Origin: Planctomycetota bacterium
GTDB lineage: Bacteria; Planctomycetota; Planctomycetia; Isosphaerales; Isosphaeraceae
DNA: 12,844 bases
Direction: 5' to 3'
Assembly: GCA_021777685.1 (NCBI GenBank)
Contig: JAJYDH010000138.1
Location: 1-12,844 of the forward strand
Made by a program: the position numbers and the translations under genes. Shown in pieces: positions 1 to 6,872 of the stretch. Below the pieces are notes generated by a model, which was not told where the DNA came from, did no database searches, and saw only the letters and a program-made list of their open reading frames with translations. Within the stretch, counting starts at the first letter, position 1; each line of letters opens with the position of its first letter.

Positions 1-19
1 GGACTTCCGCAACGAGGCG

Positions 20-448
20 TCAGGGGAGGTCGGCCCCTTCCAGGAGATTATCGATGTCACCCGCTAATACCTGCGACCACGCGTAGGCGATCCTGTAGGC
101 CGCCCCGACACGGATGTCAGCGGGTAATACCGGTCGTCGACTCAGATCATGGCCGAGCAACCCGGATATTATGCATGCGACCGGATACGCCACTTCGACG
201 ATGACACTTTCGTTCGATCGATCAAACGACTCTGAAGGGACGGTACCGTTCAACTCCCGATTCACGACCCCGAGGCAGGCGATGACGTCGTCCGCCAAGA
301 ACTCGAACTTGGACGCGGAATAATCCCCCGTGTCCAACCAAGGTAAGTCCAGGAGGCTTTCGTGAATCGGAAGTTCGGAGCCGAGATAAGCGGACGCGGG
401 CAGGCTGGCATGGTTGACGAGGCGGTGGACGGCTTCGGCGTATGTCAT
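20..448 (-). CDS. hypothetical acidic helical protein, 142 aa
   Basis: I do not recognise this protein. The start is the ATG at 448-446, preceded by GAGGTGG five or so bases upstream; a longer open frame reaches 778 but its extra part is low-complexity S/R/P-rich translation typical of a shadow frame and overlaps the neighbouring gene. The stop is TGA at 22-20. The product looks soluble, mostly alpha-helical and acidic, with helices expected around residues 45-66, 80-100 and 110-136. There is no signal peptide; residues 84-98 are hydrophobic but look like a buried helix rather than a membrane span. It lies 22 bp downstream of the 108-aa gene on the same strand, so the two are probably co-transcribed. 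Small acidic helical proteins paired with another small gene are often immunity or antitoxin proteins, but that is only inference. Real gene: fairly likely, given the SD and sensible composition. Confidence 0.65.
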   Translation of the reverse strand: MTYAEAVHRLVNHASLPASAYLGSELPIHESLLDLPWLDTGDYSASKFEFLADDVIACLGVVNRELNGTVPSESFDRSNESVIVEVAYPVACIISGLLGHDLSRRPVLPADIRVGAAYRIAYAWSQVLAGDIDNLLEGADLP

Positions 449-470
449 GCCCACCTCGACTCCCGGCAAC

Positions 471-797
471 TCAGCGCTCGTTGAGGATCTTCTGCGTGAT
501 CTCGCGCTCGCAGACCTTGCACCACTTCCAGCGGTCGGTGCCGACCTTCTCGTCGAGGTGCTGCTTGGCGATGCCGATGGTCCGGAACCAGATCTTGGCC
601 TCGGTGTCGGCGGCCTTGTCGAGCTTGGCGCATCGGGCGAAGTGGAGGAGGTTCGTTCCCGCCTTGGCCGCCGGCCTCTTGGCCCCCTCAACGGGAAGAT
701 TCCCGTGGAAGACGTATCCGACGGCCCCCAGTCGCGTCTCGTCGAACTCATCGGGCGTGTCGAGCGTGCGGACGCCAACTTGATCCGTGACGGGCAT
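471..797 (-). CDS. hypothetical protein with a CxxC motif, 108 aa
   Basis: Not recognised. I chose the ATG at 797 because GAGGA lies seven bases upstream; an alternative TTG at 833 would add 12 residues and has no better ribosome site. The protein has a C-terminal WKWCKVCERE segment (residues 90-99) with Cys93 and Cys96, plus a lone Cys56. A single CxxC is half of a zinc site, so metal binding would need dimerisation or Cys56/His52 as further ligands; this is speculative. Residues 1-50 are mixed polar and glycine-rich with no membrane segment. It is the first gene of a two-gene minus-strand unit with the 142-aa gene. Base use is less uniformly GC3 than in the ATPase gene, suggesting a less conserved accessory gene. 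Confidence 0.6.
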   Translation of the reverse strand: MPVTDQVGVRTLDTPDEFDETRLGAVGYVFHGNLPVEGAKRPAAKAGTNLLHFARCAKLDKAADTEAKIWFRTIGIAKQHLDEKVGTDRWKWCKVCEREITQKILNER

Positions 798-833
798 AAG
801 TCGATCCTCGCTCACAACTTCGTGCGGCTTCAA

Positions 834-1117
834 CGATTACGCGATCGGATCGATGGTATCGCATCCACGCCCGTTTTGCAAGAGCGTCCGACGGTCGCGG
901 CGTGTTTCGGGGGCGCGGGCGGGGCCCTCAGGCCGGCCCCCGGGCCGATTCGGCCGGGCGCACGGGCCGGCGCTTTACGAGCTTGCGTCGGGCGGTTAAT
1001 CTGGGAGGGAGCCGGTCGTCGTCACCTCCGCGATCGTCGCCCCGTTCTCGGGACCATCTCCACCCATTCCGCCGGGCGCGTCCGCCTTCGGGCCGGCCGG
1101 TCGAAAGGACACCCGTC
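834..1117. other. divergent intergenic region
   Basis: This 284-bp gap separates the minus-strand pair from the plus-strand T7SS-like locus, so it should carry promoters for both directions. The middle (about 905-970) is extremely GC-rich with small self-complementary patches such as GGCCG-ATT-CGGCC near 951-963. An AT-richer patch at 974-1002 holds the best promoter candidate. I see no credible gene in it; open frames crossing it on either strand have the Arg/Gly/Pro-rich composition of GC-rich shadow frames. Confidence 0.6.
974..1002 (+). promoter_or_regulatory. possible sigma70-type promoter for the T7SS-like locus
   Basis: TTTACG (974-979) resembles a -35 box at four of six positions, and TAATCT (997-1002) follows after a 17-base spacer as a weak -10 box. 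This is the only locally AT-rich stretch in the gap before the 90-aa WXG gene, and would give a leader of roughly 110 bases. The match is modest and planctomycete promoters are poorly defined, so this is a candidate only. Confidence 0.25.
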
Positions 1118-1390
1118 ATGGCCCAGGCCGTCGTAGACCCGTCCGAACTCCGCCGGTTCGCCCAGAACCTCCGCCACTTCAACACCGAGCTGCACAACCG
1201 GATGGCCGTCATCCACGGCCAGCTCTCCGGGCTCAGCCAGACCTGGCGCGACAAGGAGCAGGAGAAGTTCACCGAGGAATTCGAGGCGACCCTGATCGTC
1301 ATCAATCGCTTCATCGAGGCCACCAACAACTTCGTGCCGTTCCTGCTCCGCAAGGCCGAGCGCGTCGAGGAATACTTGCAGCAGCGCTGA
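1118..1390 (+). CDS. WXG100-family (EsxA-like) protein, 90 aa
   Basis: Seen: ATG at 1118 with AAAGGA eight bases upstream; 90 residues, almost wholly helical, with a central W43-R44-D45 turn separating helix 1 (about 8-39) from helix 2 (about 46-88). This is the size and hairpin layout of WXG100 proteins, small secreted or chaperoning partners of type VII secretion systems. The third position of the motif is Asp rather than Gly, a variation common in divergent members. There is no signal peptide, as expected for the family. The C-terminus ends EEYLQQR, so Tyr86 is not followed by an acidic residue four positions on, and the classic YxxxD/E export signal is not met. It is the first gene of a same-strand run ending in an FtsK/SpoIIIE ATPase, which strongly supports the assignment. 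Whether it is secreted or only structural cannot be told. Confidence 0.85.
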   Translation: MAQAVVDPSELRRFAQNLRHFNTELHNRMAVIHGQLSGLSQTWRDKEQEKFTEEFEATLIVINRFIEATNNFVPFLLRKAERVEEYLQQR

Positions 1391-1452
1391 GGCGCCTTCG
1401 AGTCCGGTGAGGTCCCGTCCCCGATCACGCCGAGCCAGGCGAGGAGGCCCCG

Positions 1453-1935
1453 ATGGCCGAGTCCGCGAATGTCGGTTCGATCGACGCGATCCGCGAGTTC
1501 CGCGAGGCCCTCGGCCTCTTCATCGAGGACGCCCGGAACGCCCTGACCGCCGTCGAGCTGGAGAACCGCCGGATCAACGAATGGGTGAAGAACACCCAGC
1601 GGCTCTACTGGATCAACGAGGTCAAGCGCCGCCGCGAGAAGATGAACGAGATCCGCGGCGAGCTGCACCGCAAGAAGCTCTCGGGCGGCGGCGACACCGA
1701 GGCCAAGGAGGCCGTCCGGATCGCCAACCACCGGCTCCGCGTCGCCGAGGACAAGGTCGAGGTCGTCAAGAAGGCCGCCCCGATCCTCCAGCATGCCATC
1801 GACGAGTACCTCGGCCTGTCCCGCCCCCTCGGCGACATGCTGACCGGCGAGCTGGAGCACTGCATGGGGCTCCTCCAGCGGATGGCCGACGCCCTCGACG
1901 ACTACATCCGGGTCTCGACCACGGCCACCAAGTGA
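1453..1935 (+). CDS. helical T7SS-associated protein, 160 aa (possible long WXG/LXG-like partner)
   Basis: Start ATG at 1453 with a strong GAGGAGG five bases upstream. The protein is predicted nearly all helix: a first long helix (about 9-76), a glycine hinge G78-G79-G80, a second helix (about 82-118), and a third (about 124-154) after a GLSRP break at 121-125. Trp44 and Trp53 lie in the first helix but not at a turn, so this is not a textbook WXG100 protein; size and hinge suggest two antiparallel long helices. No signal peptide or membrane segment. It sits 62 bp after the 90-aa WXG gene and 66 bp before the 72-aa one, all on one strand, so I infer a dedicated partner, chaperone or adaptor of the same system. 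No specific family is claimed. Confidence 0.8.
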   Translation: MAESANVGSIDAIREFREALGLFIEDARNALTAVELENRRINEWVKNTQRLYWINEVKRRREKMNEIRGELHRKKLSGGGDTEAKEAVRIANHRLRVAEDKVEVVKKAAPILQHAIDEYLGLSRPLGDMLTGELEHCMGLLQRMADALDDYIRVSTTATK

Positions 1936-2001
1936 CCGGGCTCGTCCCCTTTGCGACCGCCCGGAGATCCCGAATCTGCTCCCCACGCCGAGGCACCGAC
2001 C

Positions 2002-2220
2002 ATGAGCAAAGAGGGCTCGACCAAGCTGACCTACGCGATCAAGAACCTCCGCAAGCACTGGGAGAACGCCAAGGTCCACTGGCAGGACCAGACGGCCAAG
2101 GATTTCGAGGCGAGCCACCTCTTCCCGCTGGAGACCCGCGTCACCGCGGTGATCCGGGGCATGGACAAGCTCGCCGAGGTCACGGCCAAGGTGAAGCGCG
2201 ACTGCGCCGAGGACCGCTGA
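2002..2220 (+). CDS. short WXG100-like protein, 72 aa
   Basis: I placed the start at ATG 2002, with GAGG (1990-1993) eight bases upstream; an upstream TTG at 1951 in the same frame would add 17 proline-rich residues without an SD. The 72 residues form a likely helical hairpin: helix 1 about 5-26, W27-Q28-D29 at the turn region, helix 2 about 31-69. The W-x-D pattern echoes the W-R-D of the 90-aa protein, suggesting that both descend from the WXG100 fold. It is shorter than the usual 95-100 residues, mainly through a brief first helix. Lone Cys68. It is the third small helical gene of the locus and lies 324 bp before the ATPase gene. WXG proteins often act as heterodimers, so pairing with the 90-aa protein is plausible but inferred. 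Confidence 0.78.
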   Translation: MSKEGSTKLTYAIKNLRKHWENAKVHWQDQTAKDFEASHLFPLETRVTAVIRGMDKLAEVTAKVKRDCAEDR

Positions 2221-2544
2221 GGCTGCCGCCGAGGGGTCGCACCGGCCGCCGATCCGTCGTAAGCTCGGAGGTGCGGGAAGGACCCGATACCGATGAATGA
2301 GCCGCAAACTCTGGAATTGTCTCTGACTTCTGACTCCCTCTCCCCTTGCGGGAGAGGGTTGGGGTGAGGGGGCGAGGGCCGTGGACGAAGCCCGGAACCC
2401 CTCACCCCAACCCTCTCCCGCAAGGGGAGAGGGGGCCGGAAAGACTGCCCTCGACGTCGTTTATGGCTCATTCGGCGGTGTTTCTGCCTCAGTGGACTGT
2501 CACGGCGATCTGAATCCGTCAAGGACCCTGTTGGACCTCATCCG
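2221..2544. other. intergenic region between small WXG-like gene and ATPase gene
   Basis: This 324-bp gap holds the large inverted repeat at 2336-2433 and otherwise no gene. The part after the repeat (2441-2540) is less GC-rich than its surroundings and could hold a promoter for the ATPase gene, but I find no convincing -35/-10 pair. The ATPase start has only a weak ribosome site. The hairpin may partly separate ATPase expression from the three small genes. Confidence 0.6.
2336..2433. repeat. 36-nt-arm inverted repeat (REPIN-like)
   Basis: Arms 2336-2371 and 2398-2433 are perfect reverse complements with a 26-base spacer. Each arm is itself partly palindromic: CCCTCTCCC-GCAA-GGGGAGAGGG in the right arm folds as a hairpin with a GCAA tetraloop, followed on one side by the motif TTGGGGTGAGG (or its complement). 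This matches a style of intergenic repeat I know to be widespread in planctomycete and some proteobacterial genomes. The two-copy inverted arrangement is that of a REPIN. In RNA the whole element would form a very stable stem. There is no T-run, so it is not a classic terminator. Confidence 0.9.
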
Positions 2545-5500
2545 ATGCCCGGACCGTCCCTCGTACAGCGACAAGTCGACGCCCTCAAGGACCTGGCCCG
2601 CCTCGCGACGGACCGGGCGACGCGCGAGGCGAAGATCGAGGTCGATTTCGCCAAGGACAAGGCGCTGGCCGAGCGCCAGTACCAGTCCGCCCGGCAGGGG
2701 ATCGTCAAGCGCCGCGACATGCAGGTCCAGGCGATCGAGGCCGACATCACCTCGACCCGGGACGCGCTCGACCAGGCGTATCGCGCGGCCGTCGACGGCG
2801 CCAAGGTCGATCGCGACCAGAAGATCGCCCACGCCAAGAAACGATACACCGTCGAGACCGAGGCGGCCGAGTCGGCGCTCGAGGAGGCCGGCTGGGAGGC
2901 CAGCGCCGTCTTCGACGCGAACATGGACAAGGTGAACAAGAAGGTCGAGCAGTTCAAGCGCCGGCTCGAGGAATCGCTCGCCAACTTCGACGAGGTCAAG
3001 GCCGCCGCCGGCATTTATGTTGACACCTACAAGAAGTATATCGTCGTCGACCCCGAACGCCCCGCGCCCGAGGTCGGCGAGGCCGAGAATCCCATCCCCA
3101 AGCTTGACGAGGCGACCCACCGGATCGCCGAGAATTACCTGATCGCGTCGAAGCTCAAGATCCTCCCGCTGGCCAAGCTCGACTTCTTCATCTTCCTCTG
3201 CGTCGTGCTCTTCCTGGCCCTGACCATCGGCCTGGGCCTGGTGCTCGGCTGGATGATCGGCCCGGCGGCGGCGGCGGTGGCGACGCTGGTGATCGGGTTC
3301 GCGGCCAAGAAGGCCCTCGATGCCGCGGCCCGCAAGTCGATCACCCACGCAGCGGCCCCGATGGCGATGGCCCTCAGCGATGCGGAGCACCTGGCCGACT
3401 TCTCGTCCACCTGGGTCGTCGAGAACGCCAAGCGGCTCAAGGCCGAGGTCGAGAAGCGGCGCGATCTCCAGATCAAGAAGGCCCACGACACCCACGACAG
3501 GCTCCTCCCCGAGCTGGAGCAGCGGCGAGACTCGGACGTCAAGGCCGCCGAGGAGCGTTACCCCAGGGCCCTGGCCGAGGCCGCCAAGAAGTACGAGACC
3601 GACCTCTCCGCCGCCGAGGATAAGTACAAGAAGGACCTCGCCGAGGCCAAAGCCAACGGCGAGCGAGACCTCCAGGAACTCGACGCCCGCCACTTCGCCG
3701 AGGTCGAGGCCCGTCAGTCCGCCTACGAGGCCGCCTGGCAGAAGCTGATCGACGACTGGGGCGGCGGGATCGACCGCGTCCGGTCCGAGCTGGGCGCCGT
3801 CTCCGCCGAGAGCGACCGGCTGTTCCTCCCCTGGCACGACCCGGCCTGGGACCCCTGGACGCCCCCGTCGGCGTCGCCGCCGGTGCTCCGGTTCGGCGAG
3901 GTCAAGGTGCCGCTCAAGCAGATCCCCCAGGGCGTCCCCGAGGACCCCAGGCTCCTGGCCCTGACGCCCGAGGCGCTCGACCTGCCGGCCTTCCTCCAGT
4001 TCCCCTCCAGGCTCTCGCTGCTGGTCAAGGCCAACGACGAGGGGCGGACGCCCGCCGTCCAGGTCCTCCAGGCGACCATGCTCCGGTATCTGACCGCCGT
4101 CCCGCCCGGCAAGGTCCGCTTCACGATCATCGACCCGGTCGGCCTCGGCCAGAACTTCTCGACGTTCATGAACCTCAAGGAGTTCGACGAGCTGCTCGTC
4201 ACCAACCGGATCTGGACCGAGCAGGCGCAGATCGACCAGCGGCTGCTCGACATGACCGAGCACATGGAGAACGTCATCCAGACGTACCTCCGCAACGAAT
4301 ACGCCTCGATCGAGGAATACAACGAGATGGCCGGCGAGGTCGCCGAGCCCTATCGCGTGGTCGTCGCGGCCAACTACCCGGCCAACTTCTCCGAGACCGC
4401 CCAGCGCCGCCTGGTCAGCATCGCCCAGAGCGGCGCCCGGTGCGGCGTCTACGTCCTGCTCAGCCTCGACACCAAGCTCCAGAACGCCACGAGCCAGCTC
4501 GCCAAGGACCTGGAGCCGAACTGCGTCAACCTCGTCTGGAAGGACGGCCGGTTCATCTGGAAGGAGAGCCCGTTCGAGCCCTACCCGCTCCGGCTCGACG
4601 TCCCGCCCGACGACATGGAGCTGAACCGGATCGTCAAGCTCGCCGGCGAGGCGGCCAAGGCGGCCAAGCGCGTCGAGGTCCCCTTCGACGTCATCGCGCC
4701 CTCCCGCGACAAGTACTGGACCTGGGACAGCCGGAGCATCGTCGACGTCCCCCTCGGCCGCGCCGGGGCCACCAAGTTCCAGAACCTCAAGCTGGGCAAG
4801 GGCACCTCGCAGCACATGCTCATCGCCGGCAAGACCGGCTCGGGTAAATCGACCCTGCTCCACGCGCTCATCACCAACGCGGCGCTGATGTACAGCCCGG
4901 CCGAGCTGGAGATGTACCTGATCGACTTCAAGAAGGGCGTCGAGTTCAAGACCTACGCCGCCCACAAGCTGCCGCACGCCCGCGTGATCGCCGTCGAGTC
5001 CGAGCGCGAGTTCGGCCTCAGCGTGCTCCAGCGGCTCGACGTCGAGCTGAAGAACCGCGGCGAGATGTACCGGGTCGTCAACGCGCAGGACGTGTCCAGC
5101 TATCGCCGGATCACCGGCCAGCACCTCCCGCGCATCCTGCTCCTGGTCGACGAGTTCCAGGAGTTCTTCATCGAGGACGACAAGCTCTCGCAGGAGGCGA
5201 CCCTGCTGCTCGACCGGCTGGTCCGCCAGGGCCGGGCCTTCGGCATCCACGTCACGCTCGGCTCGCAGACCCTCGGCGGCGCCTATTCGCTGGCCAGGAC
5301 CACCATCGCCCAGATGGCCATCCGGATCGCCCTGCAGTGCTCCGAGGCCGACTCGCACCTGATCCTCAGCGAGGACAACGCCGCCGCCCGGCTCCTCAGC
5401 CGCCCCGGCGAGGCGATCTACAACGATGCCAACGGCATGATCGAGGGCAACCACATCTTCCAGGTCGTCTACCTGACCGACACCAGGCGCGAGGAGTACC

Positions 5501-6822
5501 TCAAGGAACTCCACGACCTGGCGATCGAGCGGGACCTGATGCCCGAGACGCCCCAGCTCGTCTTCGAGGGGAACCTGCCGGCGGTCGTCGACAACAACCC
5601 GCTGCTCCGCGAGGCCCTGGCCGCCCCGGAGTGGGAGCCGGAGGTCCGGGCGGCGACCGCCTGGCTCGGCGACGCGATCGCGATCAAGGACCCGACCTGC
5701 GTCGTCTTCCGCCGCCAGGCCGGCAGCCACGTCCTGGTCATCGGCCAGCAGGACGAGGCCGCGCTCGGGATCATCACGACGATGCTCGTCAGCCTGGCCA
5801 CCCAGCACGCCGACCCCGGCCTCGGCGGCGAGCCCGCCAACGGCGCCCGGTTCTACGTCTTCGACGGCTCGGCGGCCGACTCGCCCAACCTCGGCGTGCT
5901 CAACCGCCTCGCCGACGTCATCCCGCACCCCTTCAAGATGGCCAACTACCGCGACTTCGGCCCGCTGATGTACGAACTCAACGACGAGCTGGCCCGCCGC
6001 CAGGCCGACGAGAACGCCGAGTTCCCCTCGATCTACCTGACACTCTTCGACCTCGGCCGGTTCCGCGACCTCCGCAAGTCCGACGACGACTTCGGGTTCT
6101 CGTCCCGGTCGAGCGAGGACGAGAAGCCCAAGCCCGCCAAGATCCTCACCGACATCCTCCGCGAGGGGCCGAACTTCGGCATCCACGTCATCGCCTGGTG
6201 CGACACCGTGGGCAACCTGAACCGGACCTTCGAACGCCAGGTCGCCGGCGAGTTCGAGCTGCGCATCCTCTTCCAGATGAGCATCAACGACTCCAGCGCC
6301 CTGATCGACTCCCCGGCCGCCGGCCGGCTCGGCGAGAACCGGGGCCTCTACTTCAACGAGGAGCAGGGCAAGACCGAGAAATTCCGCCCCTACGGCCTGC
6401 CCGAGCCCGAGTGGTACGACCGCGTCCGCGACCAGCTCCACGCCAAGGCCAAGCCCTCCGGCTACAGCAACGACCCCCCGGCCCCGAGGGAGATCCCCGA
6501 TCGCGCGGACGACTTCGACTCGTCCGAGCCCCCATCGTTCTCGTCCTTCGGCTCGGGGACCCTCAACCTCCCGCCGATCTCCCGGCCCTCGGACCTCCCC
6601 TATGACGACGATGAGGAGGCCGCCCCCGCCCCCGCGCCCGCCCCGTCCTTCGGCCCCGGCCCGCTCAACCTCCCGCCGATCGCCAGGAGGACCGACCTCC
6701 CCTACGACGACGAGGAAGAGCCGGGCGAGAAGAAGGACGCCAACGGTAACGGTCACGAGGGGGGCAACGGCACCGACGCCGGACACGCCTTCGACCCGGC
6801 CGGCGACTCGGCGTCGGGTTGA
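2545..6822 (+). CDS. FtsK/SpoIIIE-type T7SS-like ATPase with membrane hairpin, 1425 aa
   Basis: Probable motor of a type VII-like secretion system, membrane-anchored with cytoplasmic ATPase modules. Order: coiled coil with 11-residue repeats (27-147); two-helix membrane hairpin (about 214-235 and 237-254); second 11-residue-repeat coiled coil (about 300-400); Trp/Pro-rich linker LPWHDPAWDPW (about 428-438); ATPase-like module 1 (about 470-690) with a decayed P-loop KANDEGRT (495-502) and no Walker B acid (VVVAANYP, 605-612); module 2 (about 735-1000) with intact GKTGSGKS (762-769) and ILLLVDE (864-870); module 3 (about 1045-1300) with decayed GQQDEAAL (1067-1074) and LTLFDL (1165-1170); acidic/proline tail with a duplicated motif (1334-1358, 1368-1392). 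Module layout resembles EssC/EccC, but no FHA domain is evident. No in-frame start lies just upstream of the ATG at 2545; its ribosome site is weak. The preceding WXG-like genes support the role. Cargo unknown. Confidence 0.9.
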   Translation: MPGPSLVQRQVDALKDLARLATDRATREAKIEVDFAKDKALAERQYQSARQGIVKRRDMQVQAIEADITSTRDALDQAYRAAVDGAKVDRDQKIAHAKKRYTVETEAAESALEEAGWEASAVFDANMDKVNKKVEQFKRRLEESLANFDEVKAAAGIYVDTYKKYIVVDPERPAPEVGEAENPIPKLDEATHRIAENYLIASKLKILPLAKLDFFIFLCVVLFLALTIGLGLVLGWMIGPAAAAVATLVIGFAAKKALDAAARKSITHAAAPMAMALSDAEHLADFSSTWVVENAKRLKAEVEKRRDLQIKKAHDTHDRLLPELEQRRDSDVKAAEERYPRALAEAAKKYETDLSAAEDKYKKDLAEAKANGERDLQELDARHFAEVEARQSAYEAAWQKLIDDWGGGIDRVRSELGAVSAESDRLFLPWHDPAWDPWTPPSASPPVLRFGEVKVPLKQIPQGVPEDPRLLALTPEALDLPAFLQFPSRLSLLVKANDEGRTPAVQVLQATMLRYLTAVPPGKVRFTIIDPVGLGQNFSTFMNLKEFDELLVTNRIWTEQAQIDQRLLDMTEHMENVIQTYLRNEYASIEEYNEMAGEVAEPYRVVVAANYPANFSETAQRRLVSIAQSGARCGVYVLLSLDTKLQNATSQLAKDLEPNCVNLVWKDGRFIWKESPFEPYPLRLDVPPDDMELNRIVKLAGEAAKAAKRVEVPFDVIAPSRDKYWTWDSRSIVDVPLGRAGATKFQNLKLGKGTSQHMLIAGKTGSGKSTLLHALITNAALMYSPAELEMYLIDFKKGVEFKTYAAHKLPHARVIAVESEREFGLSVLQRLDVELKNRGEMYRVVNAQDVSSYRRITGQHLPRILLLVDEFQEFFIEDDKLSQEATLLLDRLVRQGRAFGIHVTLGSQTLGGAYSLARTTIAQMAIRIALQCSEADSHLILSEDNAAARLLSRPGEAIYNDANGMIEGNHIFQVVYLTDTRREEYLKELHDLAIERDLMPETPQLVFEGNLPAVVDNNPLLREALAAPEWEPEVRAATAWLGDAIAIKDPTCVVFRRQAGSHVLVIGQQDEAALGIITTMLVSLATQHADPGLGGEPANGARFYVFDGSAADSPNLGVLNRLADVIPHPFKMANYRDFGPLMYELNDELARRQADENAEFPSIYLTLFDLGRFRDLRKSDDDFGFSSRSSEDEKPKPAKILTDILREGPNFGIHVIAWCDTVGNLNRTFERQVAGEFELRILFQMSINDSSALIDSPAAGRLGENRGLYFNEEQGKTEKFRPYGLPEPEWYDRVRDQLHAKAKPSGYSNDPPAPREIPDRADDFDSSEPPSFSSFGSGTLNLPPISRPSDLPYDDDEEAAPAPAPAPSFGPGPLNLPPIARRTDLPYDDEEEPGEKKDANGNGHEGGNGTDAGHAFDPAGDSASG
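6544..6720 (+). repeat. two-copy coding repeat in the ATPase tail
   Basis: Two 25-codon units (6544-6618 and 6646-6720) encode the same pattern: SFG, G, LNLPPI, Arg, then DLPYDD followed by acidic residues. They are separated by nine codons of Ala/Pro. Identical positions are clustered in LNLPPI and DLPYDD while the intervening residues vary, which suggests selection on the peptide rather than a very recent DNA duplication. Confidence 0.85.
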
Positions 6823-6847
6823 TCGACCGTCGCCTTCTCCCGACAAG

Positions 6848-6872
6848 CCCGGGAGAGCGCCCCGGGTCCTTT
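6848..6872 (+). terminator. possible terminator of the ATPase gene
   Basis: CCCGGG (6848-6853) and CCCGGG (6861-6866) can pair across a seven-base loop, followed by TCCTTT. It begins 26 bases after the ATPase stop. The stem is short and the T-tract interrupted, so an intrinsic terminator is only possible; the adjacent hairpin array could also serve as a 3' end. Confidence 0.3.

Noticed and set aside
449..778. N-terminal extension of the 142-aa minus-strand gene
   Set aside because: The added residues are Ser/Arg/Pro low complexity and overlap the 108-aa gene in another frame; the internal ATG at 448 has a good SD.
414..1136. Plus-strand frame of 240 codons over the left-end genes and gap
   Set aside because: Runs antisense to the 108-aa gene and then through the divergent promoter region; no ribosome site and Arg/Gly-rich second half.
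928..2307. Minus-strand frame of 459 codons across the small WXG genes
   Set aside because: Composition is that of a shadow frame and it covers three plus-strand genes with good ribosome sites and a coherent T7SS context.
2336..2433. CRISPR array or IS-end interpretation of the inverted repeat
   Set aside because: There are only two copies in inverted, not direct, orientation with one spacer; no transposase gene or target-site duplication is visible.
2545..6822. Calling the ATPase a chromosome-segregating FtsK
   Set aside because: It lacks the FtsK gamma winged helix and the usual four-helix membrane domain; instead it has three ATPase-like modules, a two-helix hairpin and WXG-like neighbours.
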